Positions 24,828 to 33,434 of a stretch of 36,953 bases of DNA are shown in pieces. The notes beneath the pieces are model-generated. The model was given only the letters and a program-made list of their open reading frames with translations. It was not told where the DNA came from and made no database searches. Position 1 is the first letter of the stretch, and the number at the start of each line of letters is the position of its first letter. Made by a program: the position numbers and the translations under genes. Source of the stretch: an uncultured Pseudomonadota bacterium (GTDB taxonomy: Bacteria; Myxococcota_A; Bradymonadia; Bradymonadales; GCA-2716585); contig CAKZKQ010000783.1 in the NCBI GenBank assembly GCA_937123825.1, forward strand, positions 1-36,953, given 5' to 3'.

Positions 24828-27638
24828 ATGCGACTGCAAAACGATACATTAAGCGCCTCGATGCGCCTGGTGTGGCTCCTGCTGGCGGCCTCTTTGATGG
24901 CGGGCCTGGGCTGCAGCGACAACAAGGAAGAGACCCCGGCGCGCGAGTGCGTTGAGGACTCTGACTGCGGTGAAGACCGCGTGTGTTTGACCTCGGTGGG
25001 CACGTGCCACGAGTGCATCGGCAATCAGGACTGCGCTGAGGGCTTCATTTGCCGCTCGCTGGAGTGCGTCCCCGATCCTGAGGTCGATGCGGGTGAAGAC
25101 GCTGACATGCCCAACAACGATCCCGGAGACACGGGCGATCCCGACGCCGATGCCGAAGAGCCCGACGACGTGATCCCGGACGACGCCGAAGATGCGACCG
25201 ATGACGTCGACGAGCCCGATGATGTCGACCCCGACGACGCTGAGGATGACGTCGACGAGCCCGACGTGCCCGACGAGCCCGAGGACTGCGATCCGACCTG
25301 TCCCGGCTTGCAGATCTGCGATCTGGAGAACAACACCTGCCTGGAGCCTCGGCTTTGCCTCACAGACGTGGACTGCATCGCGCCCAACGTCTGCTTTGAC
25401 AACCGCTGCCTGGGTCAGGCCGCGGTGGAGCAGGCCGGTGGATGCTTTACGGACGCCAGCTGTGAAGACCAGGGCGAGTTCCTCTTTTGCAACCTGGAGG
25501 GGCACCGCTGCCTGCCTTCGGGCCGTTGCAACAGCGACAACGAGTGCCCCGGAGATCTGGTCTGTGATCCCACTGGTCTGTGTCGCCAATGCGCCGACGA
25601 CGGCGACTGCCCCGGCGGCTTGACCTGCAACACCGAAAACAGCGCCTACGTGTGCGTGGAGCCGGAGAGCTGCGCCAACAGCGACGATTGCCGGGGCGAC
25701 CGCGAGTGCCGCTCGGGTTCGTGCCGCGAGCCGAGCTGCAACGACGACGGCTTTGAGCCCAACAACGCCTGCGACGCGGCCACCGAGATCATGGATGGGA
25801 CCTTCCCCAACCGTCGGATCTGCGGCAGCGACTGCGACTGGTACTCGCTCGATGTGCAGCCCGGCGACGGTTTTGTGGCCCGCATCGACCACAACCCCGA
25901 GCGCGGCGACCTGGACCTGACCCTCCACGGTGGTCCGTGCAACGGCGATGATCCCGGCCCGCTGCTGGAGCGCTCGGCGTCGTTGCAGTCCTCCGAGATC
26001 ATCTCGGTGCCGCGCAGCTTCAGCCAGAACACCTACTACTTCTCGGTCTGCCCCTTTGTGACCGACCAGGATGGCGGCACCAACGATTATGAGTTGGATG
26101 TCCTCAACGTGCCCGGCGGCTTCTGCGTGGACGATGTCTACGACGAGAACCGCAGCAACGACGAGCCCATCCAGGCCAGCCAGTTGACCATCACCGAGCG
26201 CCCCTTCAACTTCCGGGTCTCTGCGCTCCAGGTCTGCCCCGGCGCCGGGGACTGGTACCGCCTGCAGCTCCAGGAGGGCGACTTCCTCACGGTGAGCATC
26301 GAGCTTAACGACACCTTTGGGGATCTGGACCTGAAGGTCTTTGACCGCCTGCCCTTCAACGAGTTTGAGCCCGCGCTGGTTGAGAGCGTGGGTCGCAACA
26401 ACGTCGAGAGTGTCTCCACTGCGGTCGACCGCAACGGCGAGTACTACATCTTTGTGGGCAGCCCGGTCGATGGTCAGAACCTCTATGAGATGACCATCGA
26501 GGTGGTCGATGAGTGCACCGACGCCTTTGAGCCCAACAACAGCGTCGATGACGCCGCCGACCTCTCTGGCTTGCCGCCGAGCACCTTCAACGGCCTGCGG
26601 CTGTGCTCTTCTGAGAACGACATCGATTGGTACACCTCCACCGTCAACCCCGGCGAAGCCGTCGTCGTCACCGTGCGCTACGACGAAAACGCCGGCCAGG
26701 ACGTCTCCGCCCAGGTCCTCACTCGCCCCGGCGAGGCCAACCCCGCGGTCTTGACCGGCAGCGCGGGGGTCTTGGCGTTCCCGATTGTGCCCTCCGACAA
26801 CAGCCGCCAGGTCTTCTTTGGTCTGGAGGTCACCGGGGATGATTTGACCTACTCGCTGTCGTACGAGGTGCGCTCGGCGGACGAGATTTGTCTGGAAGAC
26901 GCGCGCAACAACCGCACGCTGGCGCAGGCCACGACGGCGGACTTTGGCGTGCGCGAGTACCGAGGCACGCTCTGCCCCAACGGCGATGCGCCCGGCACCG
27001 ACTATTTTGCCATCGACGTGCCCGACAACACCTGGGTCTTTGCCAACATCCAGAACGCGGCCCCCGGGCTGAACGTGCAGATTCTGGATGGCAACGACGA
27101 GGTCTTGAGCGACGGCAACGAAGACACCTTTGGCCGCACGGCCTTCTTCCAGGCCGAGACGGGCGGTCAACTCTTTGTGCGCATCACCGGTCAGACGGTG
27201 GAAGACCAGGGCGAATACGTCCTGCAGATCTACTCTCAGCCAGCCCCCGAGGGCCCCGAGTGCACCGACGACTTCCTGGAAGGTGAGGTGGAGAACGACG
27301 CCTGGGAGGATGGCCGCGAGATCTCGACCGGGACGTGGTTCCGCAACCTCTTGCTCTGCCCGACCGACGCCGACTGGTACAAATTCTTTGTGATCGCCGG
27401 TGAGAACATCTCGATCACCATCCAGACGCACCAACCGGTGGCTGGGGCCATCAGCGCCCGTGTCTACGACATTTTTGGCCCGCCTTTCGCCTTCATCAAC
27501 ACCGTCGAGAGCGAAAACGGCGTCCTGCAGATCAACATCAACGGCATCGAGGTCTTTGATGGTGGGGAGTGGGCGCTTGAGATCTTCAGTGAAGAGTTGG
27601 AGACGGTCTGGTACGATGTGCGCGTCATAACGAACTGA
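24828..27638 (+). CDS. Lipoprotein with acidic linker, Cys-rich repeats and PPC-like domains (paralogue 2)
   Basis: This encodes 936 residues. ATG 24828 is 10 nt past the previous stop; ATG 24861 would give a shorter signal peptide and is an alternative. The hydrophobic leader ends MAGLGC, with Cys29 the likely lipidation site although the lipobox is not ideal. It differs from paralogue 1 in having one Cys-rich block (41-80) before the acidic linker (83-153, many Asp-Asp and Glu-Pro-Asp units) and more after it (about 154-305). Five PPC-like units follow, starting at CNDDGFEPNN, CVDDVYDEN, CTDAFEPNN, CLEDARNN and CTDDFLEG, each with a D-W-Y or D-Y-F strand. No enzyme motif is seen. It is almost certainly co-transcribed with paralogue 1 and may act with it on the cell surface. 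Confidence 0.88.
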   Translation: MRLQNDTLSASMRLVWLLLAASLMAGLGCSDNKEETPARECVEDSDCGEDRVCLTSVGTCHECIGNQDCAEGFICRSLECVPDPEVDAGEDADMPNNDPGDTGDPDADAEEPDDVIPDDAEDATDDVDEPDDVDPDDAEDDVDEPDVPDEPEDCDPTCPGLQICDLENNTCLEPRLCLTDVDCIAPNVCFDNRCLGQAAVEQAGGCFTDASCEDQGEFLFCNLEGHRCLPSGRCNSDNECPGDLVCDPTGLCRQCADDGDCPGGLTCNTENSAYVCVEPESCANSDDCRGDRECRSGSCREPSCNDDGFEPNNACDAATEIMDGTFPNRRICGSDCDWYSLDVQPGDGFVARIDHNPERGDLDLTLHGGPCNGDDPGPLLERSASLQSSEIISVPRSFSQNTYYFSVCPFVTDQDGGTNDYELDVLNVPGGFCVDDVYDENRSNDEPIQASQLTITERPFNFRVSALQVCPGAGDWYRLQLQEGDFLTVSIELNDTFGDLDLKVFDRLPFNEFEPALVESVGRNNVESVSTAVDRNGEYYIFVGSPVDGQNLYEMTIEVVDECTDAFEPNNSVDDAADLSGLPPSTFNGLRLCSSENDIDWYTSTVNPGEAVVVTVRYDENAGQDVSAQVLTRPGEANPAVLTGSAGVLAFPIVPSDNSRQVFFGLEVTGDDLTYSLSYEVRSADEICLEDARNNRTLAQATTADFGVREYRGTLCPNGDAPGTDYFAIDVPDNTWVFANIQNAAPGLNVQILDGNDEVLSDGNEDTFGRTAFFQAETGGQLFVRITGQTVEDQGEYVLQIYSQPAPEGPECTDDFLEGEVENDAWEDGREISTGTWFRNLLLCPTDADWYKFFVIAGENISITIQTHQPVAGAISARVYDIFGPPFAFINTVESENGVLQININGIEVFDGGEWALEIFSEELETVWYDVRVITN

Positions 27639-27644
27639 AGGTGT

Positions 27645-27678
27645 CCTGCGCGGGCTTGTTTTGAAGCCGCTGCGCAGG
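27645..27678. repeat. Intergenic hairpin after the lipoprotein pair
   Basis: CCTGCGC (27645-27651) pairs with GCGCAGG (27672-27678), and inner GGCTT (27653-27657) pairs with AAGCC (27664-27668). No T tract follows, so intrinsic termination is doubtful. Confidence 0.5.
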
Positions 27679-27701
27679 GCGGGTTGCGACGCGGCGGTGA
27701 C

Positions 27702-28199
27702 GTGAAGTATCGGATTGAAGAAGCTGGGCGGCGGTTGACGGTGAGCTTGACGCCGTTGGGCCGCTTGCGCGAATTTCTGGGGGGTTCTCTGGCGGTCCTG
27801 CCATGGACAGTGGCAGGGCTGGCGGTCTTTTTCCTGCCAGATTACCTGGGCAAATATCGTCATAGTGAAGAGATGTTGCCGACCTTCTGGGCCTACCTGG
27901 GCGTGCTGCTGGCGATCGTCGTCCTGGGCGCTGGGTTGTCCAGAGCGCTAAGGCCGGTGCAGTGGGAGTTTGGCGCGGGCATGGTGCGCGAACACCATCG
28001 GACGCTCTTTGGGCGCGCCGAGGTCCGCGTTGAAGCGCCCAGCGCCTCCATCGCCGAGGTCAACCTCGAAGGCGGCGCCGTGAAGCTGGCCACGGTCAGC
28101 GGCGGCGCTTCGGTGGTGGCGCGGGCCTGGTTTGGTCAGGCCGAGTTGGAGACGCTGACACAGAAGATCCGCGCGGCGGTCGGGGCCTCGGGCAAGTGA
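27702..28199 (+). CDS. Small membrane protein with two transmembrane segments, unknown function
   Basis: From GTG 27702 it has 165 residues; a TTG at 27684 is an alternative start and neither has a strong ribosome site. After a short N-terminal segment there are two hydrophobic spans, one around LAVLPWTVAGLAVFFLP and one around FWAYLGVLLAIVVLGAGL. A soluble C-terminal domain of about 80 residues follows, with a repeating beta pattern (WEFGAGMVREHHRTLFGRAE, then IAEVNLEGGAVKLATV). This resembles small bacterial membrane proteins that carry a PH-like domain, but I cannot assign a family. It lies between the lipoprotein pair and the TPR-HEAT gene, all on the same strand. Confidence 0.7.
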   Translation: MKYRIEEAGRRLTVSLTPLGRLREFLGGSLAVLPWTVAGLAVFFLPDYLGKYRHSEEMLPTFWAYLGVLLAIVVLGAGLSRALRPVQWEFGAGMVREHHRTLFGRAEVRVEAPSASIAEVNLEGGAVKLATVSGGASVVARAWFGQAELETLTQKIRAAVGASGK

Positions 28200-28284
28200 G
28201 CCGGGGTCTTAAGCAGGGGCCGCTTGTGGTTTCTGTGGGCGATGATTGGAAGACAAGACAACGCGGCGGTGTTGTGCCGCAGGT

Positions 28285-28303
28285 GACCGCGACGGGAGCG
28301 GTC
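28285..28303. repeat. Inverted repeat upstream of the TPR-HEAT gene
   Basis: GACCGC (28285-28290) and GCGGTC (28298-28303) are perfect arms with a 7-nt centre. GCGGC/GCCGC arms at 28263-28267 and 28276-28280 lie just before. An AT-rich CATAAAACAAAG follows. It could be an operator or a leader hairpin. Confidence 0.4.
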
Positions 28304-28380
28304 CATAAAACAAAGATGCATGGGGGTGGGAAGGCCAGGGCGATCTCCTGGCTGGCCCCTTCATCCGGGAGCGAGCGCAG

Positions 28381-31300
28381 ATGAGCCAATGGACTTCTTT
28401 TGTGACGCGGCGCGTGGTGCGCACAGCGGCGACGGCGTTGTTGGGGCTGGGAACCATGGCGGGAGCGGCCATCGTGGCCCCCGGTCAGGCCGCCGCCCAG
28501 GGCGCGGAGGATCGCGACCCGGCCAAGCGCGCCGAGATCATCAAGAAGTACCTGGAGTTGCTGGAGAAGAACCCCACCGAGTTCCTCTTCAAGCAGCTCC
28601 TCAAAGAGGTCGGCTTTGGTCAGCAGCTTGAGAAGCTGATCGACGAGTACCGCCAGAAGAGCCAAGCCGAGCCCAACAAGCTGGCCCTGCGCATCATCCA
28701 CGGCCGCCTGCTGATGGCTGCCCGGCGCTTCCCCGAGGCCGCCGACGTCTACAAGGCCGCCACCGAGGCCTCGCCGCGAGACGCCCGCGCCTGGCTTGGC
28801 TACGGCTTGTCGCTCCAAAAGGCCAAACGCCCCGACGAGGCGCTCGAAGCCTTTGAGAAGGCGCTGGATCTGGAAAAAAACCAGGACCGCAAGATGGACA
28901 TCCTGCGCGATCTGGCCGATCTGGCCTTTGCCCAGCAGGATTGGGACGCGGCGGGCCGTTACTACGAGCGCATGATCAAGATCGATCGCGGCGACACCTT
29001 TGTCCGCGAGGAGTATGCGCGCCGCTTGATGCAAAACAAGCGCTACGAGCAGGCCCTGGAGCAGTACCAGGCCATCCTCAAGGGCGCCGGCGGCAACCAA
29101 AAGGTCCGCGCCACGGCCATGAAGGACATCGGCGCTGTCTACGCCGCCATGAAGCGCTACGATGAGGCGCTGAAGATCTGGAAGCAGGCCGCCGGCATGA
29201 CCAGCGGCGACAGCTACATCCGCCAGGAGATCGAGCAGCTTATCATCGGGGTCTACCGCGACCGCAACGACTTGCCGGGGCTCATTGAGCTTTACGAGAA
29301 CAAGTGGCGCAACCCCAGCTACGAGCAGGCCATGACCATCGCCAGTCTCCACGACGAGACCGGCAATGAAGAAAAGGCCATGGAGTTCTACCGCAAGGCG
29401 CTGGGCAAGAACCGTGGCAGCGTCGATGCGCGCCTGAAGATCATCCACCTGCTTGAGCGCCGGGGCGCCACCGACGAGGTCATCAAGGCCTACGAAGAGT
29501 TGGTCCGCGCCGAGTCCAACAACCCCAGCTACCAGTTTGAGTTGGCCGAGCGCTACTGGCGCCAGGGTGACAAGCGCAAGGCCACCTCGGCCGCCGAAAA
29601 GCTCTCGCGCTCGTTCAAGAACGACCCCGTCGTTCAGGCCAACCTGGCCGATCTCTACATGCGCTGGGACATGCGCGACAAGGTCCTGTCCCAATACCAG
29701 AAGCTGGTGAAGCTGGCCCCGGGCGATCCGCAGAACCTGGTGGGCCTGGGCGAGTTTTATTGGCAGGACGGAAAGCGCGACAAGGCCCAGGAGACCTGGC
29801 GCAAGATCATGAAGCTGGGTTTGCCCAAGGACGAGGCCCACGCGCTGCTGGGTCAGGTCTACTCCGACCACAACCTCAACCGAGAGGCCGTGGTGGAGCT
29901 TGATAAGGCCATCGCCCTCAACCCCAAAGACGAAAAACTTTACCGCACGCTGGCGCTCATCCACGAGCGCTCTCGGAACCTTCCCCAGGCCATCGAGTCC
30001 TGGGAGAAGCTCCTGAAGATCACGCGCCGTCAGGCCATGCGCCGCGAGGCCCGCAGCCGCATCATCCAGATCTACCACCGCCAGGGCCAGCTGCGCTCCA
30101 AGATTGCGGGCTTCCAGCAGAAGTTCAAAGGCGAGCCGGTGGACATGTCGGCGGGGTACTTCCTGGGCGAGTCGCACATTGTGCTCAAGGACTTTGCGGC
30201 CGCCGAGCGGGTCTTCATGCAGTTGTTGGAGGTGGACGCCGAGGACATCGAGGCGCTGCTGGCGTTGCAGAAGATCTACGCCGAGACGGGCAACCACCGC
30301 AAAAACATCGACATCCTGCGCAAGATGGCCCAGCTCATCCCCACGCAGGCCAACAACTACTATCACCAGATCGCGCAGTTGAGCCTGAAGCTCTACGACG
30401 ACGCCACGGCGATTGAGTTTGCCTCCATGGCCGTCGATCTGAACCCCACCGATCCGCGTGCCCACGCGCGGCTGGGCCAGATTTACAAAGACATGCAGGA
30501 TCTGACGCGCGCGGCGGCCGAATACCGCACCGCGCTGCAGCTCGATCCAATGGCCTACCAGTACTACTTTGAACTCTCCGAGATTTATGTGGCGCTGGAC
30601 AAGGTCCGCGACGCGGACGTGCTCTACCGTCAGTTGATGCAAAAGTCCCGCGACGAGACGATGATCCTGCGCGCCGGGCGCAAGTCCATCGACATCAACG
30701 ACGCGCTTGAAGAGTTGGAGACGCTGGAGCGCGAGTTGATCCCGCTCATCGCGGCCAACCCCACCAAGAAGGTCTACAGCAGGCTCCAGTTGGAGTTGTA
30801 CGACCGGATGACGATCTCGCTGATCGCCGCCGCCGACAACGGCCCGGTCGATTTGCGCAAGTCCGCCGAGGCGTCCCTGCGCGAGATCAGCCGCCGCGCG
30901 GTGGGTCCGCTGCTCTCGGCCCTCAATGAAGACGACCTGAGCCTGCAATTGATGTCGATCCGCATCCTGGGCAACATGCGCAACCCCAACGCGGCGGTGC
31001 CGCTGGCCCGCTTGCTCGACACCAGCAAGGATCAGGCGGTGCGCACCCAGGCGGCGCTGGCGGTGGGCAAGTTGGGCGATCCCAAGGCGCTCCAGCCCAT
31101 GCTGCGCGCCAGCAGCGACAATGATCTGACCGTGCGGCAGTTGGCGGTCTGGGCCATGGGCCGGATGAACTCCAAGGACGCCGCCGCGCCGCTGCGCAAG
31201 ATCCTGCAGACCGATCCCATCTGGAGCCTGCGCGCGCTGGCGGCCGTGGGACTGGGTCGGCTCAAGTCCGACGGCGCGCGCGAGTTGCTGGAGCAGCGTC

Positions 31301-32460
31301 TTGCCGATCCCGCCGCGCGCGACGCCAAGCCCGAGGTTCGTCTGGCCGCCGCTTGGGCGCTGGGCGCGCTGGGAGACGCGGCGGCGCTGCCCGCCCTCCA
31401 GCAAGCGATCTCGGAAGACCGCGACCCCCGCGTGCGCCGGATGTCGGCCTGGGCGATGGGCAACCTGGGAGACATGAAGGCGCTCGACGCGCTGCTGGGC
31501 GCGTACTGGTCTTCTGGGCCCGAAGTGCGCGAGGTGGCTTCCAAAGCGCTGCTGCGCCTTGGCAACGGCGACAAACGCACCCCGTACGTGGTCTGGGAAG
31601 AGAACCTGGGCTTCTTTGACGTCACCCAGAACACCTTTGAGGTCAACTTCCTGCTCTCCACGCTCCTGGCCGACGACCTGCTGATGGCTTCGGGCGACGG
31701 GGCGCAGGCCATCATCAAGGGCGAAAAGGCCATCTCGGCGATGCTGTTGGGCCTGCTCGGGCGCGCGGACAAGTCCCAACTGTCCATGATCCTCTTTGAC
31801 CTCGACAGCACCCCCGACCACCTTGGTCTGGGGGCGTTGACCTGGAACATGCCCAAGGACAAAGGCGAGCGTCAGAAGGTCATGGCGGCGCTGGAGCGCA
31901 TTGGTCAGTCGCTCAGCAGCAAGCTGCGCACCCTCATCACCGACGACGTCCCCCAGGTGCGCGCCCACGCGGCGGGCATTCTTGGAAAGATCGGCGACAA
32001 GGGCGCCATCGACAAGCTCATCGCGGCGCTCGACGACGAAGACGCCGACGTGCGCCGCAAGGCCGCCACGTCGTTGGGTCGCCTGGGCGACAAGCGCGCC
32101 GCAGCGCCGCTCATCGCGCGCCTGGGCGCCAAGGACGAAGACTTCTCCTTCAAGGCCCAGGCCGCCGAGGCTCTGGGTCGCCTGAAGGCCGCTGAGGGCT
32201 TTGAGCCGCTGGTCAAGGCGCTCAAAGACGAGTTTGTCTGGGTCCAGAGCAGCGCCGCCAAGGGGTTGGGGCTGCTGGGCGACTCGCGCGCCGTGGATCC
32301 GTTGGTCGAGCGGCTGAACAACCCCGCCACGGCGCCCGCCGTGCAGATCGAGGTCCTGGGTGCGCTCAGGGCGCTTGGCGGCTCCAAAGCCACCGAGGCC
32401 ATCAAGCCCTTCTGCCAGGACCCCGATCCCCGCGTGCGCTCCGCCGCCGCGTGTCAGTAG
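28381..32460 (+). CDS. Exported TPR-HEAT repeat scaffold protein
   Basis: This encodes 1359 residues. ATG 28381 has GGGAG 9 nt upstream. The N-terminal signal peptide (TRRVVRTAATALLGLGTMAG, cleavage near QAAAQ) has a twin-Arg pair but not a full Tat motif. Residues about 85-780 are a long array of tetratricopeptide repeats, with paired helices, recurring A/G-x-x-Y and P positions, and an LxxxP end to units. Residues about 830-1359 are HEAT/PBS-lyase-type repeats with the recurring A-x-x-LG-x-LGD/K signature. A non-HEAT stretch at about 1070-1190 (starting near ENLGFFDVTQ) interrupts the HEAT array. No catalytic domain is seen, and it probably organises a periplasmic or outer-membrane complex. 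The very long open frame on the opposite strand is a shadow created by codon bias. Confidence 0.93.
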   Translation: MSQWTSFVTRRVVRTAATALLGLGTMAGAAIVAPGQAAAQGAEDRDPAKRAEIIKKYLELLEKNPTEFLFKQLLKEVGFGQQLEKLIDEYRQKSQAEPNKLALRIIHGRLLMAARRFPEAADVYKAATEASPRDARAWLGYGLSLQKAKRPDEALEAFEKALDLEKNQDRKMDILRDLADLAFAQQDWDAAGRYYERMIKIDRGDTFVREEYARRLMQNKRYEQALEQYQAILKGAGGNQKVRATAMKDIGAVYAAMKRYDEALKIWKQAAGMTSGDSYIRQEIEQLIIGVYRDRNDLPGLIELYENKWRNPSYEQAMTIASLHDETGNEEKAMEFYRKALGKNRGSVDARLKIIHLLERRGATDEVIKAYEELVRAESNNPSYQFELAERYWRQGDKRKATSAAEKLSRSFKNDPVVQANLADLYMRWDMRDKVLSQYQKLVKLAPGDPQNLVGLGEFYWQDGKRDKAQETWRKIMKLGLPKDEAHALLGQVYSDHNLNREAVVELDKAIALNPKDEKLYRTLALIHERSRNLPQAIESWEKLLKITRRQAMRREARSRIIQIYHRQGQLRSKIAGFQQKFKGEPVDMSAGYFLGESHIVLKDFAAAERVFMQLLEVDAEDIEALLALQKIYAETGNHRKNIDILRKMAQLIPTQANNYYHQIAQLSLKLYDDATAIEFASMAVDLNPTDPRAHARLGQIYKDMQDLTRAAAEYRTALQLDPMAYQYYFELSEIYVALDKVRDADVLYRQLMQKSRDETMILRAGRKSIDINDALEELETLERELIPLIAANPTKKVYSRLQLELYDRMTISLIAAADNGPVDLRKSAEASLREISRRAVGPLLSALNEDDLSLQLMSIRILGNMRNPNAAVPLARLLDTSKDQAVRTQAALAVGKLGDPKALQPMLRASSDNDLTVRQLAVWAMGRMNSKDAAAPLRKILQTDPIWSLRALAAVGLGRLKSDGARELLEQRLADPAARDAKPEVRLAAAWALGALGDAAALPALQQAISEDRDPRVRRMSAWAMGNLGDMKALDALLGAYWSSGPEVREVASKALLRLGNGDKRTPYVVWEENLGFFDVTQNTFEVNFLLSTLLADDLLMASGDGAQAIIKGEKAISAMLLGLLGRADKSQLSMILFDLDSTPDHLGLGALTWNMPKDKGERQKVMAALERIGQSLSSKLRTLITDDVPQVRAHAAGILGKIGDKGAIDKLIAALDDEDADVRRKAATSLGRLGDKRAAAPLIARLGAKDEDFSFKAQAAEALGRLKAAEGFEPLVKALKDEFVWVQSSAAKGLGLLGDSRAVDPLVERLNNPATAPAVQIEVLGALRALGGSKATEAIKPFCQDPDPRVRSAAACQ

Positions 32461-32624
32461 GTTCTGTCTGCCTGGGGGTGCGTTTGCGCCAAGTCCCAAT
32501 CTGGGCTATGAGATCAAAGGCGTCAGAGACTGGTATTCAAGCACGCTGAAGAGCCATACGGTGGGGCAGAGCGCCGCTTTTGCGCCGCGCCGTTGGCTTC
32601 CCAGCCAGACATGGGGTGTTTGTG

Positions 32625-33419
32625 GTGGAGCTGAAGTGCAACAACTGTGGGGCCATGGTGCCCGTCGACCATAAATTCTGCGGTCGGTGTGGCGCCGCCA
32701 CGCCCGGACCCGAAGCCGCAGCGCCCGTGCGCCGCACCACGCGCCCCTTCAGCGAACTGATGGCGCCTGGTCGAGCCCGGATCACGGTCCTCAAAGGCAC
32801 CCAGGACACCTTCCCCGGCATGACCTTCCATCTGGGCGCCACCCACCATGTCCTTGGCCGCCACGAAGGTGAACTCCTCTTTGAAGAGGACAACCTCATC
32901 TCTTCGCCCCACGCCGACTTCTTCTATGAAGAAACCTCCGGCAAGCTCATGGTCGAAGACAAAGGCAGCGTCAACGGCTCCTACATCCGTCTGCGCGGTC
33001 CCCACCGGCTGCGCGCCGGTGATGTCTTCCTCGTCGGCCAGCAGGTGCTGCGCTTCGAATACCTGGAGGTCTCCGAGCGCTACCCCGCCGCAGATGGCAC
33101 CCTTCAGTACGTCTCGCCCATGCGCCCCTACCGCTTTCGCCTCATTCAAATCCTCCCCGGTGGGCACGACGGGCAGATCCTCTCCTCGCCCACCAACGAG
33201 GTCATCATCGGGCGCCAGGGCTCGGACATGGCCTTTGACGAGGACGTGCACCTGTCTGAGCGCCACGCGCGGGTCTATCTGGATGACAAAGGCGTCATGC
33301 TCGAAGACCTCGACAGCAGCAACGGCACCTACGTGCGGCTGCGTCAGGCCCAGGCCCTTGAGCACGGCGATCACCTCTTTGTCGGCCAGCAACTGCTGCG
33401 CGTTGAGTTCAACCCCTGA
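32625..33419 (+). CDS. Zinc-ribbon protein with two FHA domains
   Basis: This encodes 264 residues from GTG 32625, chosen because the zinc ribbon begins at once (ELKCNNCG) and GGGG lies 8 nt upstream; GTG 32616 and 32622 are alternatives. Cys5, Cys8, Cys19 and Cys22 form a CxxC...CxxC zinc ribbon. Two forkhead-associated domains follow. FHA1 (about 60-150) has HVLGRHEGELLFEEDNLISS, SPHAD and KGSVNGSYIR. FHA2 (about 165-264) has IIGRQGSDM, LSERHARV and DLDSSNGTYVR. FHA domains bind phosphothreonine. FHA2 keeps the GR...S..H...NGT consensus, while FHA1 has SPHAD at the usual SRxH site. A Ser/Thr-kinase partner is expected but is not in the window. A sulfotransferase follows 15 nt downstream. 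Confidence 0.92.
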   Translation: MELKCNNCGAMVPVDHKFCGRCGAATPGPEAAAPVRRTTRPFSELMAPGRARITVLKGTQDTFPGMTFHLGATHHVLGRHEGELLFEEDNLISSPHADFFYEETSGKLMVEDKGSVNGSYIRLRGPHRLRAGDVFLVGQQVLRFEYLEVSERYPAADGTLQYVSPMRPYRFRLIQILPGGHDGQILSSPTNEVIIGRQGSDMAFDEDVHLSERHARVYLDDKGVMLEDLDSSNGTYVRLRQAQALEHGDHLFVGQQLLRVEFNP

Positions 33420-33434
33420 GAGCCCCCCCACGCA

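Noticed and set aside
25090..25290. Periodic GAC/GAG/GCC-rich DNA, possibly a repeat array or CRISPR
   Set aside because: It encodes the acidic Asp/Glu linker of the lipoprotein in frame. There is no constant repeat-spacer structure.
24849..27863. A 1004-codon open frame antisense to the second lipoprotein
   Set aside because: The lipoprotein has a signal peptide, Cys-rich repeats and PPC motifs. The antisense product is Val/Ala/Gly/Leu-rich with no structure.
28096..32499. A 1467-codon open frame antisense to the TPR-HEAT gene
   Set aside because: It mirrors the codon bias of the plus-strand gene, and its product is a monotonous Leu/Gly/Val/Arg-rich string without domains. The plus-strand TPR and HEAT repeats are unmistakable.
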